Part shown: in pieces, positions 56,677-64,000 of the stretch
Position numbering within the stretch: position 1 is the stretch's first letter
Layout of the letters: each line of letters opens with the position of its first letter
From: Leptospira bouyouniensis
GTDB lineage: Bacteria; Spirochaetota; Leptospiria; Leptospirales; Leptospiraceae
Length of the DNA stretch: 64,000 nucleotides
Direction of reading: 5' to 3'
Assembly: GCF_004769525.1 (NCBI RefSeq)
Contig: NZ_RQFT01000001.1
Span: forward strand, 186,001-250,000
Notes under the pieces: generated by a model
The model's input: the letters and a program-made list of their open reading frames with translations, nothing else
Database searches by the model: none
Told to the model about the DNA's origin: nothing
Position numbers and translations under genes: made by a program

Positions 56677-57057
56677 ATGTCAGAGAAAACAAAAAAAATT
56701 CTATATTGGTTCTTTACCCTTTGGTTGTCGCTTGGTATGGTATCAACAGCGATTGTCCAACTTTTGAAACTTCCAGAAGAAGTGGAAAAAATTAACCAAT
56801 TGGGTTACCCTACCTACTTTCTTACCATGTTAGGTGTGTGGAAACTATTGGGTGTGGTCGCTGTACTCGCTCCCAAATTCGTTTTACTCAAAGAATGGGC
56901 GTATGCTGGTTTTTTCTTTGCCATGTCAGGTGCTGCCATCTCCCACATTAGCTGTGGCCATCCCATACCCGAAATTTTACCTTCGGTTTTACTTTTAAGC
57001 CTAACAGTGATTTCTTGGTACTTACGACCTGAAAATCGTAAGGTCAAAGGGAAATGA
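56677..57057 (+). CDS. DoxX-like membrane protein
   Basis: The 126-residue inner-membrane protein has four hydrophobic segments, with the pattern WLSLGMVSTAIVQLLKLP, FLTMLGVWKLLGVVAVLAP, WAYAGFFFAMSGAAISHISCG and VLLLSLTVISWYLRP of DoxX-like proteins. GGAG lies eight bases before the ATG. Members may take part in redox or detoxification membrane complexes, but no function is firmly assigned. It is the last gene of the ArsR-SRPBCC-DoxX set. Palindromes follow it at 57060-57107. Confidence 0.87.
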   Translation: MSEKTKKILYWFFTLWLSLGMVSTAIVQLLKLPEEVEKINQLGYPTYFLTMLGVWKLLGVVAVLAPKFVLLKEWAYAGFFFAMSGAAISHISCGHPIPEILPSVLLLSLTVISWYLRPENRKVKGK

Positions 57058-57059
57058 AT

Positions 57060-57107
57060 GATCAAGTTAGGTTGCTTACGAACTTGATCAATTGATTGAT
57101 CAATCAA
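57060..57107. terminator. Paired palindromes after DoxX-like gene
   Basis: GATCAAGTT (57060-57068) pairs with AACTTGATC (57081-57089) around 12 nt. The adjoining TTGATTGATCAATCAA (57092-57107) is a perfect 16-bp palindrome. They lie 3 bp after the stop codon. The first could act as a terminator stem, but no T-run is present, so the pair may be a regulatory target. Confidence 0.5.
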
Positions 57108-57241
57108 CAAACCGTTAGGTCGTGGTTAAGAGAAATTAAATGGTACAAATGCAAAGCAAAAGTTTTATATGATGGATGAGAGAATCGCAGTGCGTCAAGG
57201 ATTTCAAATCTTAAATTTTATTTGTATTGTGCCATTGTTCT

Positions 57242-57904
57242 TTATCTTTTTTGGTTCACTAGGTATTCCTGATACCAATGCCAAGAGCCATAAAATGCGA
57301 TGAGAAGAAATACCACATATTCTATTGTCACAAATGGGATTCCCTTTAAGTGGTAGAGAACAATACAAACTAGATCGACGAACACCCATAAAAACCAAGA
57401 TTCCAGCTTCCTTTGGGCAAGTAACAAATTGGCGAATATACTTGCCACAGTGGTAAAGGCATCCCAATACAAAAAGTCAGGTGGTTTTACAAATAAACTG
57501 GGGAACCAACCTGGTAGTTGTTTTGTGAACTGGCCAAGACCAAAAGTTCCAAACACAAGGCATACTATTAAGATCAGATTTTTTTCTTTGCCAAGAGAAA
57601 CAATTTTCGTAAAGGAACCTGTTCGTTTTCTCCAGATGACCCAACCATAAATACTCGATCCAAAAAAATAGATCTGTAACAACATATCAGAATACAATTG
57701 GATTTGGAAAAATAAAAAGAAAAAACAAATGGAGTTAAAAATACCAATGGGCCAAGTTAAAATATGATTCCTGGAAGCCAAATACACACAAACAAGACCA
57801 GAAGTGGTACCTATAAATTCAAGTAACGATAAAGGATACCCAAACAATTCTATCATTGTAAATTCTAAAGACAAGGATTGTTTCAAAAGAAGGAAAACTG
57901 TCAT
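57242..57904 (-). CDS. pnuC: PnuC-like nicotinamide riboside transporter
   Basis: The roughly 220-residue inner-membrane protein has about seven spans with PnuC features: TSGLVCVYLASRNHILTWPIGIFNS at the start, FFGSSIYGWVIWRK in the middle, WDAFTTVASIFANLLLAQRKLESWFLWVFVDLV near the end. Family members transport nicotinamide riboside or thiamine-like substrates by facilitated diffusion. The start is uncertain: ATG at 57904 and ATG at 57856 are both possible, and neither has a strong site. No riboswitch is recognised in the 117 bp upstream. There are no co-transcribed biosynthetic genes. Confidence 0.88.
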   Translation of the reverse strand: MTVFLLLKQSLSLEFTMIELFGYPLSLLEFIGTTSGLVCVYLASRNHILTWPIGIFNSICFFFLFFQIQLYSDMLLQIYFFGSSIYGWVIWRKRTGSFTKIVSLGKEKNLILIVCLVFGTFGLGQFTKQLPGWFPSLFVKPPDFLYWDAFTTVASIFANLLLAQRKLESWFLWVFVDLVCIVLYHLKGIPFVTIEYVVFLLIAFYGSWHWYQEYLVNQKR

Positions 57905-58024
57905 CAATTTCTAGTCTCTAAAGTGAATTCTCACGAATTATTTCCAAACCAACGAAATGGTTTCGAATTTGGTTTTAAAATGTATAAATTTTGTGAATCG
58001 GGGTAACATCACTCACTTTGTATT

Positions 58025-58705
58025 TCAATCGATTCGAAAAAAATCTTCCTTAAACCCTTTATCTCCAAGCCATTTACTTTGCAAAAGATTATAACCGACG
58101 ATTTCGAAGTCTCTTGCTATCCACTTCCTATACTTTTTTTTGGTTCGAGAAAACGCATATGGATCAACAAAAGACATTTCCTGTTTCATAACAGCATAAT
58201 CTTCATTCGTTGGAACAGTGAAGTATAAGTAATTACAATACTTTGCCATCTTTTCTAATACAAAAGGGATTTGGTTTTCTGGCAAATATTGGATGACTGA
58301 ATTACAAATACCAAGCTCCACAGGTTCTTTTTCTAATTTTGGTAAAACTAGTGTTTCCAGTGATTCATGATAAATGTGAAACTTATCGGATCGTTTGACC
58401 CAATCCTTTTTTTTCAATTCCTCAAATGCTTCTTTGGATGCATCCACAGCAAATACTTTGACGGGAGAAAAGGCTTTTACCATCTCACGGAGTAAAATCC
58501 CCTTTCCAAACCCAAAGTCTGCGATTTTATATACTGGAATTTCCATCAGTTGGAAAAGAGACTTTAAGTATTCCGCATGTTGTTTGGCATTATAGGATCC
58601 ATCAACATCAAGCCCATTCCCATAAATCTCTGACCAGTATTCCGATCCAAACTCTTTGCCATTTTTCCCAAGCCCAACAGGTTTTGCTTTCAAAAATCGT
58701 TTCAT
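58025..58705 (-). CDS. SAM-dependent methyltransferase, unknown substrate
   Basis: The 226-residue protein carries the class I methyltransferase site IADFGFGKGILLREMVKAF and the acidic strand end VFAVDAS, then LGICNSVIQYLPENQIPFVLEKM. The N-terminal segment KEFGSEYWSEIYGNGLDVDGS looks like a substrate-contact region. The substrate is unknown. The ATG overlaps the stop codon of the upstream J-domain-like gene (TAATG), so both are translated together. Confidence 0.82.
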   Translation of the reverse strand: MKRFLKAKPVGLGKNGKEFGSEYWSEIYGNGLDVDGSYNAKQHAEYLKSLFQLMEIPVYKIADFGFGKGILLREMVKAFSPVKVFAVDASKEAFEELKKKDWVKRSDKFHIYHESLETLVLPKLEKEPVELGICNSVIQYLPENQIPFVLEKMAKYCNYLYFTVPTNEDYAVMKQEMSFVDPYAFSRTKKKYRKWIARDFEIVGYNLLQSKWLGDKGFKEDFFRID

Positions 58706-59925
58706 TAGAATTGAACTCCTAAACTTTGGAGTTCCCGAATCATTTCTTTGATGTACTTTGGATCCTTAGTTAACTCGTCTACTTCCTTTTGGTAGGCTTT
58801 TGTGACCATTTGGTTGTCCAACTTCACTCGTTTTAAATATACATCCAAAGATTCTTTTGTGATTTTACTCGATGGGAAATCTGCCATCAATGGATGAGAA
58901 AAAAATCTTTGTCTAATCGCATCTTCTAATTCCCGAATTTTGGATTTGATGATCCCAACAAACCGTTTGATCGAAGTATCATGGAAGGAAACATTCGTTT
59001 GTTGGTTGGGGATGAGTTCATCCACTTGTAATTTGATCTCTAATATTTCTGCGATGTTCATATTATCTCTCGCACCCGAGAGTTTTGTCATCAGTTTGGC
59101 TTTTTTCTCTCGTAAGATTGGATCTTGTTCTTTGTCAGGGTGGATGAGTTTTGCTAAATTTTTGAATAATGTATTGATATCTGTACTCAACAAACGTTCT
59201 GCTTCTAGTTGTTTTTTTTCTTTCTCCATTTGGGCTTTTGATTTTCGTTTGTCTTTGGATCCCGATTGAGACTTTCTAAAATACTCAGCCCGGTATTCTT
59301 CATACTTTTCACGAAAATCTCGGTATTTTTCTTCGTGAGACTCTCTCTCTTCCTCCGAATCAAATTGTGTGCGATTAAAATCATCCAAATCTATATCCAC
59401 ACCGAACGTTTGTTTGATGCGCGATTCCATTTGGTTTTTATACCGAATTCGTTCCATTTTCTCAAATTTGGTTTCTAACTGATCACGAAATGGGTTATAA
59501 AATTCAGGATCTTCTGTCAAATTATCGTTACAAATATCCAATAAATACCTTCGTAAAAACTCTCTTTGCATTTTACCAAAAGATAGTTTTTCTTCCAGTA
59601 ATATGGAACACATGAGTTCAAATCGTTCACGTTCCAATTGTTTTTGTTTGTTCAATTCTGGTAAAACTACACTAAGATATGTTTCATTCACCAATTGGAA
59701 TAAAGGTTCAATCTCTTTGGATCGATCCAACGTTTCTTTGTGTTTACGCAAAGCATCGTTGAATTCTTTTTGAGCTTTGGTTTGGTTGGAAGATTCTCCT
59801 GACCAAACCATTTCTTCTTCATAGGAAGTTTTTTCAACTGAGGTTTTCGTTTGGTTAGAATTCGTTTTTTTTATCGTAGATTTTGGTTTTGATGATGAAT
59901 TACTTTTGGGTTTAGAAGTTGGCAT
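58705..59925 (-). CDS. J-domain-like coiled protein
   Basis: This 406-residue, very charged protein has an N-terminal low-complexity Ser/Lys/Thr stretch (about 1-35). The segment NTLFKNLAKLIHPDKEQDP contains an HPD tripeptide like DnaJ J-domains, near residue 255, between long helices. If functional, it would stimulate a DnaK-type chaperone. The context of the HPD is less complete than in classical J-domains, so this is tentative. It is coupled to a methyltransferase gene by a TAATG overlap, suggesting a shared task that is unknown. Confidence 0.7.
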   Translation of the reverse strand: MPTSKPKSNSSSKPKSTIKKTNSNQTKTSVEKTSYEEEMVWSGESSNQTKAQKEFNDALRKHKETLDRSKEIEPLFQLVNETYLSVVLPELNKQKQLERERFELMCSILLEEKLSFGKMQREFLRRYLLDICNDNLTEDPEFYNPFRDQLETKFEKMERIRYKNQMESRIKQTFGVDIDLDDFNRTQFDSEEERESHEEKYRDFREKYEEYRAEYFRKSQSGSKDKRKSKAQMEKEKKQLEAERLLSTDINTLFKNLAKLIHPDKEQDPILREKKAKLMTKLSGARDNMNIAEILEIKLQVDELIPNQQTNVSFHDTSIKRFVGIIKSKIRELEDAIRQRFFSHPLMADFPSSKITKESLDVYLKRVKLDNQMVTKAYQKEVDELTKDPKYIKEMIRELQSLGVQF

Positions 59926-59979
59926 GAAAAGGAGTGACTTGCCAGAAAAACTCTGGCAAGTGTTTCATAGAATTTTTTG

Positions 59980-62235
59980 TTACGCTTTCATCAAGTTCAA
60001 GGCAGCACCTGCTTTGAACCATTCGATTTGTTGCGCATTGTAAGTATGGTTTACTTGGATCTCGTCTTTTTTCCCATCTTTGTGGTTGAGAACGAGTGTG
60101 AGTGCCTTACCTTCTTGGAAACTTGTTAAACCATTGATGTCGATCGAATCATCTTCTTGGATTTTATCGTAATCATCTTTGTTTGCAAAGGTCAATGCCA
60201 GCATCCCTTGTTTTTTCAAGTTTGTCTCGTGGATCCGAGCAAATGATTTCACAAGGACAGCTCTCACTCCCAAATGTCTTGGTTCCATGGCTGCATGTTC
60301 TCTTGAAGAACCTTCTCCATAGTTTTCATCACCTACCACAATGGATCCAATGCCTTGTGCTTTGTAAGCTCTTTGGGTTTGCGGAACAGGTTCATAATTC
60401 CCAGTGATTTGGTTTTTCACTTCATTGGTTTTGCCATTGAAGAAGTTGGTCGCACCAATGAGAAGGTTATTGGAGATATTGTCCAAGTGGCCGCGGAATT
60501 TTAACCAAGGACCTGCCATTGAAATATGGTCCGTTGTACATTTTCCTTTTGCTTTGATAAGGAGTTTCAAACCTTTGAGGTCTGTTCCTTCCCAAGCCTT
60601 GAATGGTGCTAAAAGTTGGAGCCTTGTCGAACTTGGATCTACAATCACTTGGACACCAGATCCGTCAGCCGCAGGAGCAACATAACCTGCATCTTCCACC
60701 GCAAACCCTTTTTTGGGAAGTTCTTCCCCAGTAGGTGGGTCAAGTTTTACCTTTTCCCCTTTTTCGTTGGTGAGAGTGTCAGTGAGAGGATTGAATCCTA
60801 AATCACCTGCAATGGCAAGCGCTGTTGTGATCTCAGGAGATGCAACAAAGGCATACGTGTTTGGGTTACCATCTTGGCGAGCTTGGAAGTTACGATTGAA
60901 GGAGTGAACAATTGTGTTTTTTTCCTTTTTCTCTGCACCCACGCGAGACCACATCCCGATACAAGGACCACAAGCATTCGAAAATACTTTTGCTCCAATT
61001 TGGTTGAAGGTATCAATGAATCCATCTCTTTGGATTGTGTATCGAACAAGTTCCGATCCAGGAGTGATGGTAAATTCCGCTTTGGTTTTGAGACCTTTGG
61101 AAGCTACTTGTTTGGCAAGTGAAGCGGCACGAGAGATGTCTTCGTAAGAAGAGTTCGTACAAGATCCGATGAGACCCACTTCCACTTTGAGAGGCCAACC
61201 ATTCTTGGCCGCCTCTTCTTTCATTTTTGAAATGGGAGTCGCAAGGTCTGGTGTGAACGGTCCATTGACATATGGCTCAAGAGTGTCGAGATCAATTTCA
61301 ATCACTTGGTCAAAGTATTTTGCTGGGTCAGCATAAACTTCTGGGTCTGCTGTAAGATGTGCTTTGTATTTGTTAGCAAGGTCTGCCACATCACTTCTGT
61401 TAGTGGATCGTAAGTAACGCTCCATAGAAGCATCATATCCAAATGTAGAAGTGGTAGCTCCAATTTCAGCACCCATGTTACAGATTGTACCTTTTCCAGT
61501 ACAAGAAAGAGCTTCAGCTCCTGGTCCAAAGTATTCTACAATAGCTCCCGTTCCACCTTTCACAGTGAGAATCCCTGCAACTTTTAAAATCACATCTTTT
61601 GCTGATGTCCAACCATTGAGTTTACCTGTGAGTTTGACACCGATAGCTTTTGGCCATTTGAGTTCCCAAGGGAGACCCGCCATCACATCACAAGCGTCAG
61701 CTCCGCCCACCCCAATTGCAACCATTCCAAGCCCACCAGCATTCACTGTATGGGAGTCGGTTCCTATCATCATACCACCCGGGAATGCATAGTTTTCTAA
61801 AACTACTTGGTGGATGATACCAGCGCCTGGTTTCCAGAACCCAATTCCATATTTATTGGAAACGGAAGATAAAAAATCATAAACTTCTTTGTTTTCAGTG
61901 ACCGCAATGCCAAGGTCTTTTCCTGATTCTTCTTTTGCTGTGATTAAGTGGTCACAGTGAACGGTGGAAGGCACTGCCACTTTTTTTCGGCCAGCTTGCA
62001 TGAACTGCAAAAGCGCCATTTGTGCTGTTGCATCTTGCATCGCCACTCGGTCTGGTGCAAAGTCAACGTAGTCAGCACCACGTCCAAAACTTTTGGATGG
62101 ATTTCCGTCCCAAAGGTGGTTGTATAAAATCTTTTCTGTGAGAGTGAGGGGTCGACCCACAATCTTCCTGGCTTGTGTGATGGCCGCTTCCATTTTGGAA
62201 TAACGAGCCGCGATCATTTCTATATCAAATGCCAT
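59980..62235 (-). CDS. acnA: Aconitate hydratase (mitochondrial-type)
   Basis: The 751-residue enzyme isomerises citrate to isocitrate via cis-aconitate in the TCA cycle. It has the catalytic entry [11 protein letters not shown] and [12 protein letters not shown]. The 4Fe-4S cysteines are at [10 protein letters not shown] (near 358) and [11 protein letters not shown] (about 421-424), and the C-terminal swivel domain contains [15 protein letters not shown]. The domain order and length fit the mitochondrial/AcnA-like class rather than AcnB. AAGAGG lies before the ATG. It stands alone, with short non-coding gaps on both sides. Confidence 0.96.
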   Translation of the reverse strand: MAFDIEMIAARYSKMEAAITQARKIVGRPLTLTEKILYNHLWDGNPSKSFGRGADYVDFAPDRVAMQDATAQMALLQFMQAGRKKVAVPSTVHCDHLITAKEESGKDLGIAVTENKEVYDFLSSVSNKYGIGFWKPGAGIIHQVVLENYAFPGGMMIGTDSHTVNAGGLGMVAIGVGGADACDVMAGLPWELKWPKAIGVKLTGKLNGWTSAKDVILKVAGILTVKGGTGAIVEYFGPGAEALSCTGKGTICNMGAEIGATTSTFGYDASMERYLRSTNRSDVADLANKYKAHLTADPEVYADPAKYFDQVIEIDLDTLEPYVNGPFTPDLATPISKMKEEAAKNGWPLKVEVGLIGSCTNSSYEDISRAASLAKQVASKGLKTKAEFTITPGSELVRYTIQRDGFIDTFNQIGAKVFSNACGPCIGMWSRVGAEKKEKNTIVHSFNRNFQARQDGNPNTYAFVASPEITTALAIAGDLGFNPLTDTLTNEKGEKVKLDPPTGEELPKKGFAVEDAGYVAPAADGSGVQVIVDPSSTRLQLLAPFKAWEGTDLKGLKLLIKAKGKCTTDHISMAGPWLKFRGHLDNISNNLLIGATNFFNGKTNEVKNQITGNYEPVPQTQRAYKAQGIGSIVVGDENYGEGSSREHAAMEPRHLGVRAVLVKSFARIHETNLKKQGMLALTFANKDDYDKIQEDDSIDINGLTSFQEGKALTLVLNHKDGKKDEIQVNHTYNAQQIEWFKAGAALNLMKA

Positions 62236-62345
62236 CTGAACCTCTTATACCTATCAGACCGCAGGAAAAAAGGGAATCAATCGAAAATTAAACTACAGAA
62301 CTTAAAATCAGTAAAATTGGAAATTTTGACGAATTGGAAAGGTGA

Positions 62346-62891
62346 TCAACCATCAATACGGACATAAACCTCATCGGCTTTAAGGATGAGTCCTGTTTTG
62401 ATTTCGATCAGTCTTGTATTGACAAAAACACCGTCTTGGTAAGGGGTCACAATCCCTGTGATGATGACTCCAACTTTCAATACTTCACCTATTTTACGCA
62501 AGGTGGCAGTGTCCGTTGGTGAATCCAAACTTAGACCTGCTTCCTTTAAAACCTTTTGGTTTGCCAACCGATCTAAGATAAGAAATCGATCTTTTTTGAC
62601 AAGTTCGGTTGTGAGTTTTTCGGCAAGGATCTCGCCGTAAGGGCTTTTTTTCCCTTCATTATCAAGGAAAGTCAAAACAACGAGCCTTTCTGGTTGGAAA
62701 TAAAATCCTTTTTCAGATAAGGAAACTGCCAATTGTTCTAAGGGTGGGATTGATGGTTTTTTAGGTTTGGTTTCTCTCTCTTCCCCCAAGTAACAAGCGC
62801 TAAAGATTCCCATCAATAATACTAAGGCAAATATTCTAAAATGCAAGTTCCATCCCAAGCGAAGTAACATATTCATAAAACGATTTTCCAT
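62346..62891 (-). CDS. FlgO/CsgG-like lipoprotein
   Basis: The frame starts at ATG 62891 and the likely functional start may be ATG 62876 or 62870, because the signal region MLLRLGWNLHFRIFALVLLMGIFSACYLG begins there. The Cys in SAC is the lipid site. The mature domain (VVLTFLDNEGKKSPYGEILAEKLTTELVKKDRFLILDRLANQ) resembles the FlgO-type or CsgG-like domain found in outer-membrane lipoproteins associated with flagella or secretion. It ends with LKADEVYVRID. The start overlaps the end of the upstream gene by up to 56 bp, so coupling is likely. Confidence 0.75.
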   Translation of the reverse strand: MENRFMNMLLRLGWNLHFRIFALVLLMGIFSACYLGEERETKPKKPSIPPLEQLAVSLSEKGFYFQPERLVVLTFLDNEGKKSPYGEILAEKLTTELVKKDRFLILDRLANQKVLKEAGLSLDSPTDTATLRKIGEVLKVGVIITGIVTPYQDGVFVNTRLIEIKTGLILKADEVYVRIDG

Positions 62892-63855
62892 TAAATGTAT
62901 TCCCTACCATATATCCACCAGGGACTCCATATAAAACGCCGTCTTTATAAAATTGATTTTGGAAGTTGAGAAAAAACGTAGTTTTTTGATTTCCTGGGTG
63001 TTTTCCACGAAAGGAAGCAGAAAAGGTTTCAGGGGATCTTCCGTTTTGGTCCCTGACTCGGAGTAGAGGGTCATTAAAAACATTAAATATTTGGTTCCCT
63101 AAGTAAAGGGAATAATTTTTCGAAGGTCCTAAAAAGAAGATCAAACCTAAAGATGCAATATCTTGGGCCGGCACAAACCCGATTTGTCCATTGGAAGCAC
63201 TTGGCCTTTGGTTCACGTAATTGTATTTTACATTGAGTTGGATTTTATCACTGCCGAAAAAAAAAGAAAACTTTCCACCTTCTGCTCCATAAGAAGAAAC
63301 AGGGTTTTCTGTTTTAACATTATAAACTGAGGTTTGCACCTTAAGGAATTGTGATGCCGAAAAACTTCCTTGGTATTCGTAAAGTTGTTTTGGATCGTAT
63401 AACGTGCGCTTGTTTGCCTCTAACTGGCGAAAAATCATATTCGTGGAAGGATGTGTAGAAGTTGACAAAAAGAATTGTGAAAGTGCTGGTTCCCCACTCT
63501 GTTTTGCATCGATCACAGAAAAACTAACTGGAGAAAAATCAGAGTCAAATTTAGAATAAGAGTAAGAAAAATTGCTACGTATGTTCCCTCGTTTTGAAGG
63601 GTTACCGAATTTCTCTAAAGAAAAAAAAACAAAACTTTCTTTAGGAGATTCTGAAAATTCCGAACGTTTTGTATTCCCTAAAAATCGATCAGAATCAATG
63701 AATAAATCAGAAGTTTTTTTTTCAACTAACTGTGGTTTTGTTGTATTTTCCAATTTTTTGACTTGGTTTTCTTGGATGGGTGCCAAAGCCACCACGGCGA
63801 GAAGACCAAATCCAGAAATTAATGAGACAAAAACAGAAGCTTGTGGGGAGTTCAT
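62836..63855 (-). CDS. Exported outer-membrane-like protein, unknown
   Basis: The 339-residue product has a hydrophobic N-terminus (SVFVSLISGFGLLAVVALAP) that may be a signal peptide or anchor. A long beta-strand-rich region follows (SFSYSKFD, KFSFFFGSDKIQLNVKYNYV, TFFLNFQNQFY), ending in SLGMELAF with a terminal Phe, as in outer-membrane barrel proteins. The position directly upstream of an overlapping lipoprotein suggests that both act in the outer membrane. No family was recognised. The 145 bp from here to the window end contain no further gene. Confidence 0.72.
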   Translation of the reverse strand: MNSPQASVFVSLISGFGLLAVVALAPIQENQVKKLENTTKPQLVEKKTSDLFIDSDRFLGNTKRSEFSESPKESFVFFSLEKFGNPSKRGNIRSNFSYSYSKFDSDFSPVSFSVIDAKQSGEPALSQFFLSTSTHPSTNMIFRQLEANKRTLYDPKQLYEYQGSFSASQFLKVQTSVYNVKTENPVSSYGAEGGKFSFFFGSDKIQLNVKYNYVNQRPSASNGQIGFVPAQDIASLGLIFFLGPSKNYSLYLGNQIFNVFNDPLLRVRDQNGRSPETFSASFRGKHPGNQKTTFFLNFQNQFYKDGVLYGVPGGYMVGNTFNGKSFYEYVTSLGMELAF

Positions 63856-64000
63856 AAAGAAACTGTAGAAACATATTTCCTAATCTAAAAGACATGTAAA
63901 GATATTTTTAAAATAAGAACATCGAGTCACCGTAGGAATAAAAACGAAAGTGGTTCTGTAATGCATACTGATAAGAATTCATCACGAGTCGACTATTAGC

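Noticed and set aside
1..64000. tRNA, rRNA and CRISPR arrays
   Set aside because: The larger intergenic gaps were read by eye and no T-loop plus acceptor-stem pattern, rRNA segment or regularly spaced repeats were found.

Overview
The window looks like chromosomal DNA of a Leptospira species, most likely of the saprophytic (biflexa/meyeri-like) branch. The reasons are the moderate-to-low G+C, many short spirochaete-style lipoproteins and signal-peptide outer-membrane proteins, several chemoreceptors and hybrid kinases, and many genes without relatives outside spirochaetes. Species assignment is inference. About 62 protein genes and one clear pseudogene are supported. I saw no rRNA, tRNA, CRISPR array, transposase or phage module.

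Layout. 1-5.1 kb: end of argB, a GAF/GAF/PP2C phosphatase, a coiled-coil protein, phosphofructokinase and an exported protein. 5.2-12.3 kb: a methionine-cycle operon on the minus strand (SahR-like ArsR/methyltransferase regulator, ahcY, 7Fe ferredoxin, metH, small CGE/CP protein), with a 15-bp-arm palindrome in front of the regulator. 12.3-22.5 kb: three chemoreceptors, an outer-membrane protein, an EamA transporter and small exported proteins. 22.6-33.3 kb: M61 peptidase and CorA. A minus-strand operon efp-mtnB-like-SDR-SDR-604-aa protein faces a divergent EpmB-like radical-SAM gene. Small genes and msrB follow. 33.3-40.5 kb: hybrid kinase, DEAD-box helicase, a Cfa/DUF1295/SDR lipid cluster and a quinone-oxidoreductase-like gene. 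40.5-48.5 kb: an AT-rich accessory stretch with a lipoprotein, a six-PAS hybrid kinase, a broken alginate-export-type porin, gene-poor DNA and a HAD phosphatase. It is bracketed by a short near-identical repeat. 48.7-64 kb: lipoproteins, ZIP transporter, EpmA (the partner of EF-P and EpmB), STAS- and DUF4279-like genes, an OmpR regulator followed by three small membrane/accessory genes, cutA, an ArsR-SRPBCC-DoxX trio, pnuC, a methyltransferase, a J-domain-like protein, aconitase and two exported proteins.

How the genes work together. AhcY removes S-adenosylhomocysteine, MetH remethylates homocysteine, and the fused ArsR/methyltransferase regulator is the expected SAH sensor. EF-P, EpmB and EpmA together would make beta-lysylated EF-P. 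The most unusual non-coding signals are two hairpin-rich elements (5188-5276 and 55574-55657) that share short motifs and a CTGRCGC end, and an intrinsic terminator that ends four bases before a chemoreceptor start codon.
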